This document shows positions 1 through 7,058 of a DNA stretch of 8,254 bases, piece by piece. Origin of the DNA: Lysobacteraceae bacterium (GTDB taxonomy: Bacteria; Pseudomonadota; Gammaproteobacteria; Steroidobacterales; Steroidobacteraceae); contig JAAYXG010000556.1 in the NCBI GenBank assembly GCA_012516015.1, forward strand, positions 1 through 8,254, written 5' to 3'. The notes below the pieces were generated by a model, which had not been told where the DNA came from, did not search any database, and worked only from the letters and a program-made list of their open reading frames with translations. A program made the translations under genes and the position numbers. Positions within the stretch are counted from its first letter, which is position 1; each line of letters begins with the position of its first letter.

Positions 1-555
1 GAAGCGCTCGCATTGAGCTCAGCAGAGATGGAGGCGCGTAAGGTCGCCGGCGCGATTCGAACCGACCTGATTCTCTCGGGCGAGATCATGGCGATCGCTC
101 TTGCGACGGTCGCCGAGCGTCCCCTCGCGATTCAGGCAGGCGCGCTCGTCATCGTGGCCTTGGCGCTGACGATCGCCGTGTACGGCGTCGTCGGCCTGAT
201 CGTGAAGATGGATGACATCGGCGTTCATCTCGCGGAGCGCTCGTCCGAAGTGACGAGCGCGCTCGGGCGCGGCCTCGTGAAGGCGATGCCTCACCTCTTG
301 AAGGCGCTCAGCTTCATCGGCACGGTCGCGATGCTCTGGGTTGGCGGCGGAATCATCGTCCACGGACTCGAAGCATTCGGCTCGAGCGCGATACCCCATA
401 TTCTCGAAATGCTCTCGCACGTGACCGAGCGTATACCTGGGATCGGTGCGGTCACCGGATGGCTGACCTTCGCACTCGGTGCCGCCGTGGTCGGCTTGGT
501 CATCGGAGGCGCGATCGTCGCGATCACGCACGCGATGATGAAGCGCAAGCATTGA
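1..555 (+). CDS. DUF808 (YedI-like) family inner-membrane protein, 5'-truncated by the window edge
   Basis: The reading frame is open from base 1 to the TGA at 553-555, giving 184 visible residues. I recognise the DUF808 family (E. coli YedI, about 300 aa) from the block GAIRTDLILSGEI, followed by a hydrophobic stretch, then VKMDDIGVHLAE, LLKALSFIGT and GGGIIVHGL, all in the family's usual order. About 110-120 N-terminal residues should lie upstream of the window. A TTG at 13 is in frame but lies inside the conserved domain, so it is not the real start. At least three membrane segments are visible (roughly residues 47-68, 103-124 and 152-176), and the protein ends in a basic tail, KRKH. DUF808 proteins are integral inner-membrane proteins of unknown function. 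The gene is followed by a 149-bp gap and shows no functional link to its neighbours. The family call is from memory of the sequence pattern. Confidence 0.88.
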   Translation, partial: EALALSSAEMEARKVAGAIRTDLILSGEIMAIALATVAERPLAIQAGALVIVALALTIAVYGVVGLIVKMDDIGVHLAERSSEVTSALGRGLVKAMPHLLKALSFIGTVAMLWVGGGIIVHGLEAFGSSAIPHILEMLSHVTERIPGIGAVTGWLTFALGAAVVGLVIGGAIVAITHAMMKRKH

Positions 556-603
556 CGCCGACCGTCGCGGATCGAGCGTTTCCGCTTCCTCCGTACGTGA
601 AAG

Positions 604-620
604 TCGCGCGCTAGGCGCGA
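604..620 (+). other. Small perfect hairpin after the DUF808 gene
   Basis: TCGCGC (604-609), the five bases GCTAG, then GCGCGA (615-620) form a perfect 6-bp GC-rich stem 49 bp after the DUF808 stop codon. No T-tract follows; the next bases are GTCCAATGG. It is therefore not a classical intrinsic terminator. It could slow polymerase or protect a 3' end, or be a chance product of GC-rich sequence. Confidence 0.25.
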
Positions 621-640
621 GTCCAATGGCACTTCTTGTC

Positions 641-668
641 TTGCCACATTCAGCAAACGAACTACCCT
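641..668 (+). promoter_or_regulatory. Possible weak sigma70-type promoter for the aldo/keto reductase
   Basis: TTGCCA (641-646) matches the -35 consensus at five of six positions. A 16-bp spacer later, TACCCT (663-668) matches the -10 consensus at only three of six, but has the important first T, second A and last T. Transcription would begin near 675, leaving about 30 nt of leader that includes the GAGA at 697-700 just before the ATG at 705. This is the best candidate in the 149-bp gap, but the -10 is poor. Confidence 0.22.
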
Positions 669-704
669 GAGCACTCGTGTTCCGAAACTCTGGATCGAGA
701 GCTC

Positions 705-1799
705 ATGTACACACGCCGAACGTTCTTGACCTCCACCGCCCTCGCCGCAGCGACGACTTTCATCGTGGGCTGCAGCCGTTCATCCAACGATGCGGACGGC
801 GGCGGCACTGCCGCCGCAGCCGCGTCTTCGACGTCTGCCCGAGCAATCGGCAAGCGCCGCGTCGGCCGTTCGGACATTTCCATCAGCCCGCTCGTGCTCG
901 GCGGCAACGTGTTCGGCTGGACAGCCGATCGCGAACGCTCGTTCGAGATTCTGGATCGCTTCGTCGAAGCCGGCTTCGAGACGATCGATACCGCGGACGT
1001 CTACTCGGGTTGGATACCCGGCAATCGCGGCGGCGAATCCGAAACGATTCTCGGCGAGTGGATGGCGAGCCGCCGCAACCGCGATTCGATCGTCCTGATC
1101 ACGAAGCTGGGCGGTGAGATGGACGGTCACAAGGGCCTTTCGGCCGCGAATGTGCAGCGCGCGGCGGAAGCATCGTTGAAGCGCTTGCAGACCGACTACA
1201 TCGACATCTACTTCTCTCACTTCCCGGACGACGATACGCCGCACGAGGAAACGCTCGCCGCGTACCAGAAGCTGATCGATGCGGGCAAGGTACGCATCAT
1301 CGGCGCATCGAACTTCGACGCGAATCAAGTGCGTGCCGCGTTGGATGCGTCCGCCGCGAACGGCCTGCCTCGCTATGAGATCCTGCAGCCGCGCTACAAC
1401 TTGTACGATCGCGACGGTTTCGACGGACCGTTGCGCGATCTGGCGCTCGCCGAAGAGCTCGGCGTGATTACCTATTCCAGTCTCGCGAGCGGCTTTCTAA
1501 CCGGCAAGTACCGGAGCGAAGCGGACCTGGATCAAAGCCCACGGGGCCGCGGCGTCGCCCGCTATCTCGATGAGCGCGGCATGCGGATTCTGAGCGCGCT
1601 CGATGAAGTCGCCGCGCGCCACGGGGCCGAGCCGGCGGACGTCGCATTGGCTTGGGTCATCGTCCGCGAAGGCGTGACGGCACCGATCGCAAGCGCCAGA
1701 AACGTCGAGCAGCTCGACACGCTCGTCCGCGCTCCGACGCTCGCGAGCGCGTTGACGGCCGAAGATATCCAGCTACTCGATCAGGCCAGCGCCGCGTGA
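705..1799 (+). CDS. Aldo/keto reductase with Tat signal and lipobox (predicted exported lipoprotein)
   Basis: This 364-residue NAD(P)H-dependent oxidoreductase has the AKR fold, complete from about residue 49 (GKRRVGRSDISISPLVLGG) to the end. The catalytic tetrad is intact: D95 and Y100 in TIDTADVYS, K134 in ITKLGG and H172 in FSHFPD. GASNF (200-204), ITYSSLASGFLTGKY (255-269) and PIASARN (327-333) are typical of the fold, the last two lining the cofactor site. The substrate cannot be told. I chose the ATG at 705 because it gives MYTRRTFLTS, a twin-arginine motif, followed by a hydrophobic stretch and the lipobox IVGC (C23). A GAGA lies 4 nt upstream of this ATG. A TTG 23 codons earlier is in frame but would bury the signal. 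Residues 24-48 are a Ser/Gly/Ala-rich tether. With Ser at +2 the mature protein would go to the outer membrane. Export through Tat fits an enzyme folded around its cofactor, but cofactor supply outside the cytoplasm is unexplained. The family is certain, the location inferred. Confidence 0.93.
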   Translation: MYTRRTFLTSTALAAATTFIVGCSRSSNDADGGGTAAAAASSTSARAIGKRRVGRSDISISPLVLGGNVFGWTADRERSFEILDRFVEAGFETIDTADVYSGWIPGNRGGESETILGEWMASRRNRDSIVLITKLGGEMDGHKGLSAANVQRAAEASLKRLQTDYIDIYFSHFPDDDTPHEETLAAYQKLIDAGKVRIIGASNFDANQVRAALDASAANGLPRYEILQPRYNLYDRDGFDGPLRDLALAEELGVITYSSLASGFLTGKYRSEADLDQSPRGRGVARYLDERGMRILSALDEVAARHGAEPADVALAWVIVREGVTAPIASARNVEQLDTLVRAPTLASALTAEDIQLLDQASAA

Positions 1800-1813
1800 C
1801 GTCGCGTGACTAA

Positions 1814-1864
1814 ACGCTCGATCCATGCGCGCTGAGTACCTTCGGCCCGTCAACCCTCGAGCGT
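1814..1864. repeat. 8-bp inverted repeat in the reductase/EamA gap
   Basis: ACGCTCGA (1814-1821) is the exact reverse complement of TCGAGCGT (1857-1864), with 35 bp between them. The pair lies wholly within the 84-bp gap between the reductase stop and the EamA start. No T-tract follows, so it is not an intrinsic terminator. It could be a spaced operator or a long-loop stem. TCGAGCG-type words are common in this DNA, so chance is possible. Confidence 0.25.
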
Positions 1865-1883
1865 CAAGCGATAAAGTGTCGGA

Positions 1884-2834
1884 ATGAATTCCGACCTACA
1901 TAGGGACGCCCGCGTGGCAACGGAGCATTCGCGGGCCGACCTACGGCGACGTCATCGCGCGCTCGCGATCGGCTGCTTGATCGCAGTCATGATCGTGTGG
2001 GGCAGCACGTTCGTCGTCACGAAAATCGCAGCGCGCGAGATTCCGCCGTTGACGCTCGCAGCGCTGCGCTTTCTCATCGCCGCGATCGCACTGGCACCGC
2101 TCGCGATTCGGCGGGGGATTCTCGGACGATCATCCGCACCCGTTCCCTGGCGTGCACTCATATTAATGGCGCTCACCGGCATAGCCGCCTTCGCGATTGC
2201 GTTCAACTACGCGCTTCTGTACGGATCCGCTGCGCAAGGCGCGATGCTCTATGCGTTGGTCCCGGCCGCCGTGGCCTTCTCCGCCGTATGGTTTTTGAAG
2301 GAACGGGCTTCGAAGCAACGAATCGCCGGCATCGCTTTATCGATCGTCGGTGTCGCACTGGTCGTCGTGAGCGGAGAAACCACCTTCGCGGCGCCCCACC
2401 CCCTGCTCGGGGCGGCCTGGATGCTCGGTGCAGTCGCAAGCTGGACCGCGTACACGATCCTCGTGAAGCGCGCGCAGAATCTCGACTTCGTCACGACGAT
2501 CGCGGCCATCTCCGCGATCGGCGCTCTGATGCTCCTGCCGCTCGCTGCGCTCGAGCTGCTCTCGATGCCGTCGTTCTCGCCGTCGCTCTCCGCCTGGAGC
2601 GCCGCCATTTATCTCGGCGTCGCCGCCTCGGCGCTCGCGTACATCGCCTATGGGTTCGCCTTGCGCGTTCTCGATGCAACGGTCGTCGGCGTGTACACGA
2701 ACCTCAATCCCATCGTGGGCGTGGCGACCGCGGTGATCTTCTTGGGCGAGACGCTCCATCGGGGGCAAGTGCTCGGCGGCCTCATCGTCTTCCTCGGCAT
2801 GTGGCTCGCATCAAGAGAATCGGTCCGGGATTGA
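1884..2834 (+). CDS. EamA-family (DMT superfamily) ten-helix membrane transporter
   Basis: This 316-residue protein belongs to the drug/metabolite transporter superfamily, whose members move small metabolites, amino acids or toxic compounds across the inner membrane; the substrate cannot be read here. Two EamA repeats are visible. The first, about 28-163, begins with the family motif VWGSTFVVTK and includes ALRFLIAAIALAPLA. The second, about 174-310, ends with NLNPIVGVATAVIFLGE and a last glycine-rich helix. Ten helices fall near 26-46, 55-76, 91-112, 117-137, 147-165, 174-194, 204-226, 237-258, 264-286 and 294-310. Length is normal for the family. The arginine-rich N-terminal tail (R21 R22 R23, R25) fits a cytoplasmic N-terminus. 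The ATG at 1884 has no clear Shine-Dalgarno sequence. An in-frame GTG at 1914 would remove ten residues and is a fair alternative. GATAAA at 1870-1875 resembles a -10 box; if real, an ATG start would be almost leaderless, which would favour the GTG. The three genes from the left edge share a strand but have wide gaps, so an operon is doubtful. Confidence 0.92.
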   Translation: MNSDLHRDARVATEHSRADLRRRHRALAIGCLIAVMIVWGSTFVVTKIAAREIPPLTLAALRFLIAAIALAPLAIRRGILGRSSAPVPWRALILMALTGIAAFAIAFNYALLYGSAAQGAMLYALVPAAVAFSAVWFLKERASKQRIAGIALSIVGVALVVVSGETTFAAPHPLLGAAWMLGAVASWTAYTILVKRAQNLDFVTTIAAISAIGALMLLPLAALELLSMPSFSPSLSAWSAAIYLGVAASALAYIAYGFALRVLDATVVGVYTNLNPIVGVATAVIFLGETLHRGQVLGGLIVFLGMWLASRESVRD

Positions 2835-2844
2835 CACCTCAGGG

Positions 2845-2991
2845 ATGAGAAGGCTTCTGGCTGTCGACAACGACAGGGCTGTCGTCCGCAAATGGAACCC
2901 CCACGTCACGCATCAGCCTTTTGCTGATTCCGTGCAGCCTGCCAACTACGAAGCGATCGCACCGATTCGCTGCCCGGCAAACGTGCGCTGA
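2845..2991 (+). CDS. Doubtful 48-codon small ORF in the gap before the kinase
   Basis: An ATG at 2845 opens 48 codons ending at the TGA at 2989-2991. The product begins [17 protein letters not shown], which loosely resembles the first strand and acidic pocket of a response-regulator receiver (compare LAVDDD), but nothing after it continues a receiver fold. AGGG lies only one base before the ATG, too close for normal ribosome binding. Third-position GC is about 33 of 48 by my count. It may be a chance ORF, a small protein or a decayed fragment; I do not claim a function. Confidence 0.13.
   Translation: MRRLLAVDNDRAVVRKWNPHVTHQPFADSVQPANYEAIAPIRCPANVR
2861..2885. promoter_or_regulatory. Overlapping inverted repeats: 16-bp dyad with an extra third half-site
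   Basis: ACGACAG (2870-2876), GG, CTGTCGT (2879-2885) is a 16-bp dyad with 7-bp arms. A further CTGTCG at 2861-2866 is the exact complement of CGACAG (2871-2876) across a 4-base ACAA loop. The central arm can therefore pair with either flank, giving two mutually exclusive hairpins. It starts 27 bp after the EamA stop and 202 bp before the kinase start. As DNA it looks like an operator for a dimeric regulator; as RNA it looks like a switchable hairpin or transcript end. No T-tract follows. Confidence 0.35.
2912..2928 (+). other. Perfect hairpin in the kinase upstream region
   Basis: ATCAGC (2912-2917), CTTTT, GCTGAT (2923-2928) form a perfect 6-bp stem with a 5-base loop. The T-run sits in the loop, not after the stem, so it is not an intrinsic terminator on this strand, nor on the other, where no T-run follows. 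It is one of several stems packed into this 252-bp spacer. Confidence 0.3.
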
Positions 2992-3021
2992 CTCACGCTG
3001 AAGCGAGGTCGCAAGCCCCTA

Positions 3022-3079
3022 AGCTTCGAGGCTGTTGCTGTCCGCCCCGAAGTGCGTCGGGCACTTGCGTATCGAAGCT
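3022..3079 (+). promoter_or_regulatory. Nested stem-loops in the leader directly before the hybrid kinase start
   Basis: AGCTTCGA (3022-3029) is the exact reverse complement of TCGAAGCT (3072-3079). Between them lies a second perfect hairpin, AAGTGC (3050-3055), GTCGG, GCACTT (3061-3066). The 3' arm of the outer stem contains GAAG, the only purine-rich segment in ribosome-binding range of the GTG at 3087; its last base is 7 nt before that codon. If the RNA folds this way, translation initiation would be restrained, so control at the RNA level is a reasonable inference. I do not recognise a known riboswitch class. Confidence 0.35.
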
Positions 3080-3086
3080 CCCTTGC

Positions 3087-6000
3087 GTGACTAACATCGA
3101 AGAACCTGCTGCTCGCGTGCGTCGCAGTCGGAGTTGGTACGTACCGACTCTGATGACGAGTTGCGCCCTGTTCGCCTGCCTGCTTGCGTGGTGGGTAATC
3201 GGCAGCCTCGGTCCGTCCTCACCCGACAGGCAGGCCATCCCGATCGTCGACCTGCGCGAGATCACGACCGGAAGCACCGCCTCCATCGATGGAGTCGTCA
3301 CGTTCGTGAATCGCGATGCGCAGAAGTTCTTCCTGCAAGACGGTACGGCCGCGCTCGCATTGCCCCTGCCCGAGGGTTCTCCGTTGCGTGTCGGCGATCG
3401 CGTCGTCGTGCGCGGCGACATCTCGCGCTCGGGCCGAGTCATCCGCGCGTCGAACGACATTCTGTTCGACAACATGTCCGTGCGCGTGCTGGGGCGCGCC
3501 GCGCTGCCGAGCGCCGAAGAAGCCGATCTTCAAGACCTGACGGCGCTCTTCGAGCATCACCTCGTGCAGACGAGCGGCATTGTCCGTTTCGTCGATACGA
3601 GCGGCCCGCAAGCGATGCTCGAGCTCAGTGCGAATCGGCCCGTCATCGTAAAGATCTTGAATCCGGACGCATTGCCGTCCGAAAAATTGTTGGATGCAAG
3701 GATCCGCGTACGCGGCGTGCTGGCGTACGAGCCCGAGCCGTCTGGCACGGCCTATACGCCGCACCTGTGGGTGACCGATGCGGCCTCGATCGAGGTCATC
3801 GAAGCACCGCGTAGCGCGATACCGCACGCCGCCTCAGTACGCGACTTGGTCACGAACCCCGTATGGATGGCGAGCGGTCGGCGCGTCGGCGTTCGCGCGC
3901 GAGTCATCGCGCACGAGGGCGAGCGCGCCTTGGTCGTGGAAAGCGGCGGACTCTCGATCGTCCTTCAAACGGATCAAGCGAGCGAGTTCGCCGTAGGCGA
4001 CATCGTTCAGGCGAGCGGCTGGCCAGTGCGCGGGATCGGCGTCATCAAGCTGCATCGTGTGACGCTCGCGCGCAGCTCCGCACCTCTTCCTCAAGACGAA
4101 GCGGATCGGACTCTGCCGCCTTTCACGAGCATCGCGGACATCAGAAAGCTGCGCAATGCGGACGCCGATCAGGGCTTTCCGGTCGATATCGTCGCGACGA
4201 TTACCTTCAAGCAGGACTATGCGGACGGCTTCTTCGTCCAAGATGGCGACAGCGGCATGTACGTCGATTATGCCGGACGCTCCATCGCGCACTTGCATGC
4301 AAGGCAGCGCGTGCGCATCGTCGGCATCACGCGCAGCGGCGGCTTCGCGCCCATCATCGCGCAAGCGCAAGCGACCGTGCTCGGCGAGACGACCTGGCCC
4401 GAGCCGCTACCGCTCGACACCGAGCTCGCGTCGACCGGTCTGTACGATTGCACGTGGATGGAGCTGACCGGGCGTATTCGCCGCGTTCGCCCGGAGTTCC
4501 ACAACGACCTCGTCTTCGATATCGCGAGCGAGCTCGGCTTGATCAGCGTGCGCGTCGCCCGAATCCGCGATAGAGCCGCGCTCACGCCGCTCGTGGATGC
4601 GCGCGTTCGTCTGAGAGGCGTGCTCGTCAGCATCTTCACGCGGACGCAAGAGCTGCGCGGCTACGAGCTGATGTTGAACTCGATCGACGACCTCGAGGTC
4701 CTGCAGAAACCGAGCGCGGGCTCCGAAGCGCTGCGTCCGCGCCCGATCGCCGAGCTCATGCAGTTCTCGGGCGACGAGAACCGCGGACCTCGCGCGCGCG
4801 TGCAAGGCGTCGTGACCGCATTGACGCCGCAGTCGATCTACGTCGAGGACGAGAGCGGCGCGATACGTATCCAAGCCCGCGAGTCCAACGCCCAACTGGA
4901 CGATCTGGTCGACGTCATCGGCTATCCGACGACGACGAAGGAAGGTCCATTGCTGGCAGACGCGGTCGTCCACGCCACGGGCGAGCGCGCACCGCGCTCG
5001 CCGCAGCAAAGCTCCGCGGAGCAAATCCTGTCGGCCGACATGGACAACCGACTTGTCGAGCTCGAGGGCCGCGTATTGAGCGTCGTTCGCGCCGGAACGC
5101 AACAAACCGTGACCCTCCAAGCAGGCACGATCGCCTTCCACGCGCAATTGAACCGACCGGAGCCGCTTCCCGAATTGCACGAGGGCAGCATCGTTCGCGT
5201 GACGGGCATCTCGATCGTCAATCGCGAGTTCAGCTATTTCCTGAACAATCTTCTCGTGCCTTCCGACTTCCGTATTCTGATGCGGGACACGGACGACGTT
5301 CACGTCTTGCGCAATCCGCCGTGGTGGAACTTGAAGCACGCCTGGCCGGTGTTGCTGCTTCTTCTGCTCTCGATCCTGCTCGCGATGCTCTGGGTTGCGG
5401 TGCTCAGACGCCGCGTCCATGCGCAAACGATCGAGCTGCAGCGTGCTCGCGAGGCGGCGGAAGCCGCGAGCCGCGCGAAAAGCGAATTCCTCGCGAACAT
5501 GAGCCACGAGATTCGCACGCCGCTCAACGGAATCATCGGCACGACGTCGCTGTGTCTGGAAACCAAGCTGGATAAGGAGCAACGCGAATATCTGGAGACC
5601 GCGAAGGTATCCGCCGACGGGCTGCTCACGATCATCAACGACATCCTGGACTTCTCGAAAATCGAGGCAGGCAAGCTCGATCTCGAAGCGACGCAGTTCG
5701 ACGTGCGGGAGCTGTTCGATCAGACCGTGCGCACGCTCGCCTTGCGCGCGCATGAGAAGGGACTGGAGCTCACGTGCGACGTGGACTCGGCCGTACCGGA
5801 CCGCCTCTGCGGCGATCCGAACCGACTTCGCCAGGTCGTGCTGAATCTTCTCGGCAATGCCATCAAGTTCACGGTCGCCGGCGAGGTCAGCGTACGTGTC
5901 TCGCTCGTCGAGGAAACCGACGAGAACGTACAACTTCAGGTCACGGTCGCGGATACCGGCATCGGCATTGCACCCGATCGGCAGGTGTCGATCTTCGAGT

Positions 6001-7049
6001 CGTTCGCTCAGGCGGATGCCTCGACGACACGCCGTTTCGGCGGCACGGGTCTGGGGCTCACGATCTCGCGCAAGCTCGTCGAAATGATGCGCGGGCGAAT
6101 GTGGCTCGACAGCGAGCCCGGCGCGGGCAGCCAGTTCCACTTCGTCGCGACGTTCGGAGCCGTTCCGGGCTCGCGGAGCGAGCGCGATGAGCAGGTTCTG
6201 CAAGGCGTACGCGCACTGGTGCTCGACCACCATGCGACGAGCCGCGACTTACTCGTCAAGATCCTCACTGAAAGCGGCGCGCGCGTGTATGCCGCGGCGA
6301 GCGCCGCCGACGCGAACGCAACGGTGCAGGCCGCCGCCGCTCGCGCAGAGCCGCTTCATGTGGCGCTCGTCGATATGAATCTGCCCGACGACGATGCCTG
6401 CTCCGTCGCCGAGAATCTGCGCGTGCAACCCGGCGGCCCGAACGCGCTGATCATGATGCTGCGCACGGATCGGCCGCGCGAGCAGGTCGCGCGCTGCACC
6501 GCGCACGGCATCGAACACTACCTCGTCAAGCCGGTCAGGATCGCACAACTTCGGAACACGGTGATGCAAGCGCTCGGCGCATGCGCGCCGCACCCGGCAC
6601 CCGGGCGCGCGCCCGCGCAACCCGTCGCGAACGAGAGCGGCTCGCTGCGAGTTCTGCTGGCCGAGGACAACACCGTAAACCAGCTCGTGATGACGCGCTT
6701 GCTCAGCAAACGCGGACACGAGGTGACGGTCGTCGGCAACGGACGCGAGGCGGTCAGCGCCGTGCGCGAGCGGACGTTCGATCTCGTGTTCATGGACGTG
6801 CAAATGCCGGAGCTCGACGGCCTGGAAGCCACGCAACAGATCCGCGCGATGGAATCCGCGGAGGGTCTTGCCCGCGTTCGTATCGTGGCGCTGACGGCGC
6901 ACGCAATGAAGAGCGATCGCGATCAATGCATTGCCGCGGGCATGGACGATTATCTTTCCAAGCCCATCGTGCCCGCCGAGCTCGATCGTGTGCTCGCACA
7001 AAGCGCATCCGCGACACGGAGCGCCGAGGTGTCCGATCGCTCGGCGTGA
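3087..7049 (+). CDS. Hybrid sensor histidine kinase with a seven-module OB-like periplasmic sensor and two receivers
   Basis: The product is 1320 residues. Membrane helix 1 is about 18-40. About 710 extracytoplasmic residues follow, reading as seven beta-rich modules (near 53-137, 140-240, 247-335, 346-433, 440-541, 548-634, 643-745). Helix 2 is 753-773 ([21 protein letters not shown]), with a coiled linker to about 797. HisKA carries H807 in [12 protein letters not shown]. The HATPase domain has N924 in the N box, D956TGIGI and F984GGTGLGL. Receiver 1 (about 1043-1160) has D1096 and K1148 but altered signature positions. Receiver 2 (about 1188-1305) is canonical: E1193, D1194, D1237 and K1292. 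No Hpt domain is present and no regulator gene is adjacent, so the relay must pass elsewhere. The sensor resembles the uncharacterised region that precedes PPWW plus a helix in many hybrid kinases of Acidobacteria and related phyla (recognised from memory); its ligand is unknown. The GTG at 3087 has only a weak GAAG ribosome site; GTG 3117 or ATG 3153 are possible, but the latter cuts into helix 1. Confidence 0.93.
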   Translation: MTNIEEPAARVRRSRSWYVPTLMTSCALFACLLAWWVIGSLGPSSPDRQAIPIVDLREITTGSTASIDGVVTFVNRDAQKFFLQDGTAALALPLPEGSPLRVGDRVVVRGDISRSGRVIRASNDILFDNMSVRVLGRAALPSAEEADLQDLTALFEHHLVQTSGIVRFVDTSGPQAMLELSANRPVIVKILNPDALPSEKLLDARIRVRGVLAYEPEPSGTAYTPHLWVTDAASIEVIEAPRSAIPHAASVRDLVTNPVWMASGRRVGVRARVIAHEGERALVVESGGLSIVLQTDQASEFAVGDIVQASGWPVRGIGVIKLHRVTLARSSAPLPQDEADRTLPPFTSIADIRKLRNADADQGFPVDIVATITFKQDYADGFFVQDGDSGMYVDYAGRSIAHLHARQRVRIVGITRSGGFAPIIAQAQATVLGETTWPEPLPLDTELASTGLYDCTWMELTGRIRRVRPEFHNDLVFDIASELGLISVRVARIRDRAALTPLVDARVRLRGVLVSIFTRTQELRGYELMLNSIDDLEVLQKPSAGSEALRPRPIAELMQFSGDENRGPRARVQGVVTALTPQSIYVEDESGAIRIQARESNAQLDDLVDVIGYPTTTKEGPLLADAVVHATGERAPRSPQQSSAEQILSADMDNRLVELEGRVLSVVRAGTQQTVTLQAGTIAFHAQLNRPEPLPELHEGSIVRVTGISIVNREFSYFLNNLLVPSDFRILMRDTDDVHVLRNPPWWNLKHAWPVLLLLLLSILLAMLWVAVLRRRVHAQTIELQRAREAAEAASRAKSEFLANMSHEIRTPLNGIIGTTSLCLETKLDKEQREYLETAKVSADGLLTIINDILDFSKIEAGKLDLEATQFDVRELFDQTVRTLALRAHEKGLELTCDVDSAVPDRLCGDPNRLRQVVLNLLGNAIKFTVAGEVSVRVSLVEETDENVQLQVTVADTGIGIAPDRQVSIFESFAQADASTTRRFGGTGLGLTISRKLVEMMRGRMWLDSEPGAGSQFHFVATFGAVPGSRSERDEQVLQGVRALVLDHHATSRDLLVKILTESGARVYAAASAADANATVQAAAARAEPLHVALVDMNLPDDDACSVAENLRVQPGGPNALIMMLRTDRPREQVARCTAHGIEHYLVKPVRIAQLRNTVMQALGACAPHPAPGRAPAQPVANESGSLRVLLAEDNTVNQLVMTRLLSKRGHEVTVVGNGREAVSAVRERTFDLVFMDVQMPELDGLEATQQIRAMESAEGLARVRIVALTAHAMKSDRDQCIAAGMDDYLSKPIVPAELDRVLAQSASATRSAEVSDRSA
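3246..4988 (+). repeat. Tandem duplication of a three-module unit within the kinase sensor (protein level)
   Basis: Residues about 54-335 and 349-634 align module by module. FFLQDG at F81 matches FFVQDG at F382 (offset 301). [12 protein letters not shown] at D203 matches [12 protein letters not shown] at D504 (offset 301). [10 protein letters not shown] at E285 matches [12 protein letters not shown] at E587 (offset 302). DNA identity between copies is patchy (TTCTTCCTGCAAGAC versus TTCTTCGTCCAAGAT at the first anchor), so the duplication is old. Module 7 (about 643-745) has no N-terminal counterpart. Confidence 0.8.
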
Positions 7050-7058
7050 GAACGATGC

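Noticed and set aside
636..704. TTG at 636 as the reductase start
   Set aside because: It adds 23 residues with no recognisable features ahead of the Tat motif. The ATG at 705 starts exactly at the signal peptide.
780..1328. 182-codon minus-strand frame within the reductase gene
   Set aside because: Antisense shadow of a well-supported aldo/keto reductase, with no recognisable family.
1791..1810. Near-identical 10-bp tandem repeat (GCCGCGTGAC / GTCGCGTGAC) spanning the reductase stop
   Set aside because: Too short and with one mismatch. The first copy encodes the end of the protein, so chance or a minor slippage event is enough to explain it.
2831..2836. Perfect -35 hexamer TTGACA overlapping the EamA stop codon
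   Set aside because: No sequence resembling a -10 box lies 15-19 bp downstream (the region reads GGCTTCTGG), so it is not supported as a promoter.
2993..3475. 160-codon minus-strand frame across the kinase start and leader
   Set aside because: Mostly antisense to the kinase coding region, with a low-complexity translation and no domain.
4407..6233. 608-codon open frame on the minus strand opposite the kinase
   Set aside because: It lies wholly antisense to a gene with clear kinase motifs. Its translation is rich in Arg, Asp, Glu and His without any domain, as expected of a shadow frame in GC-rich codons.
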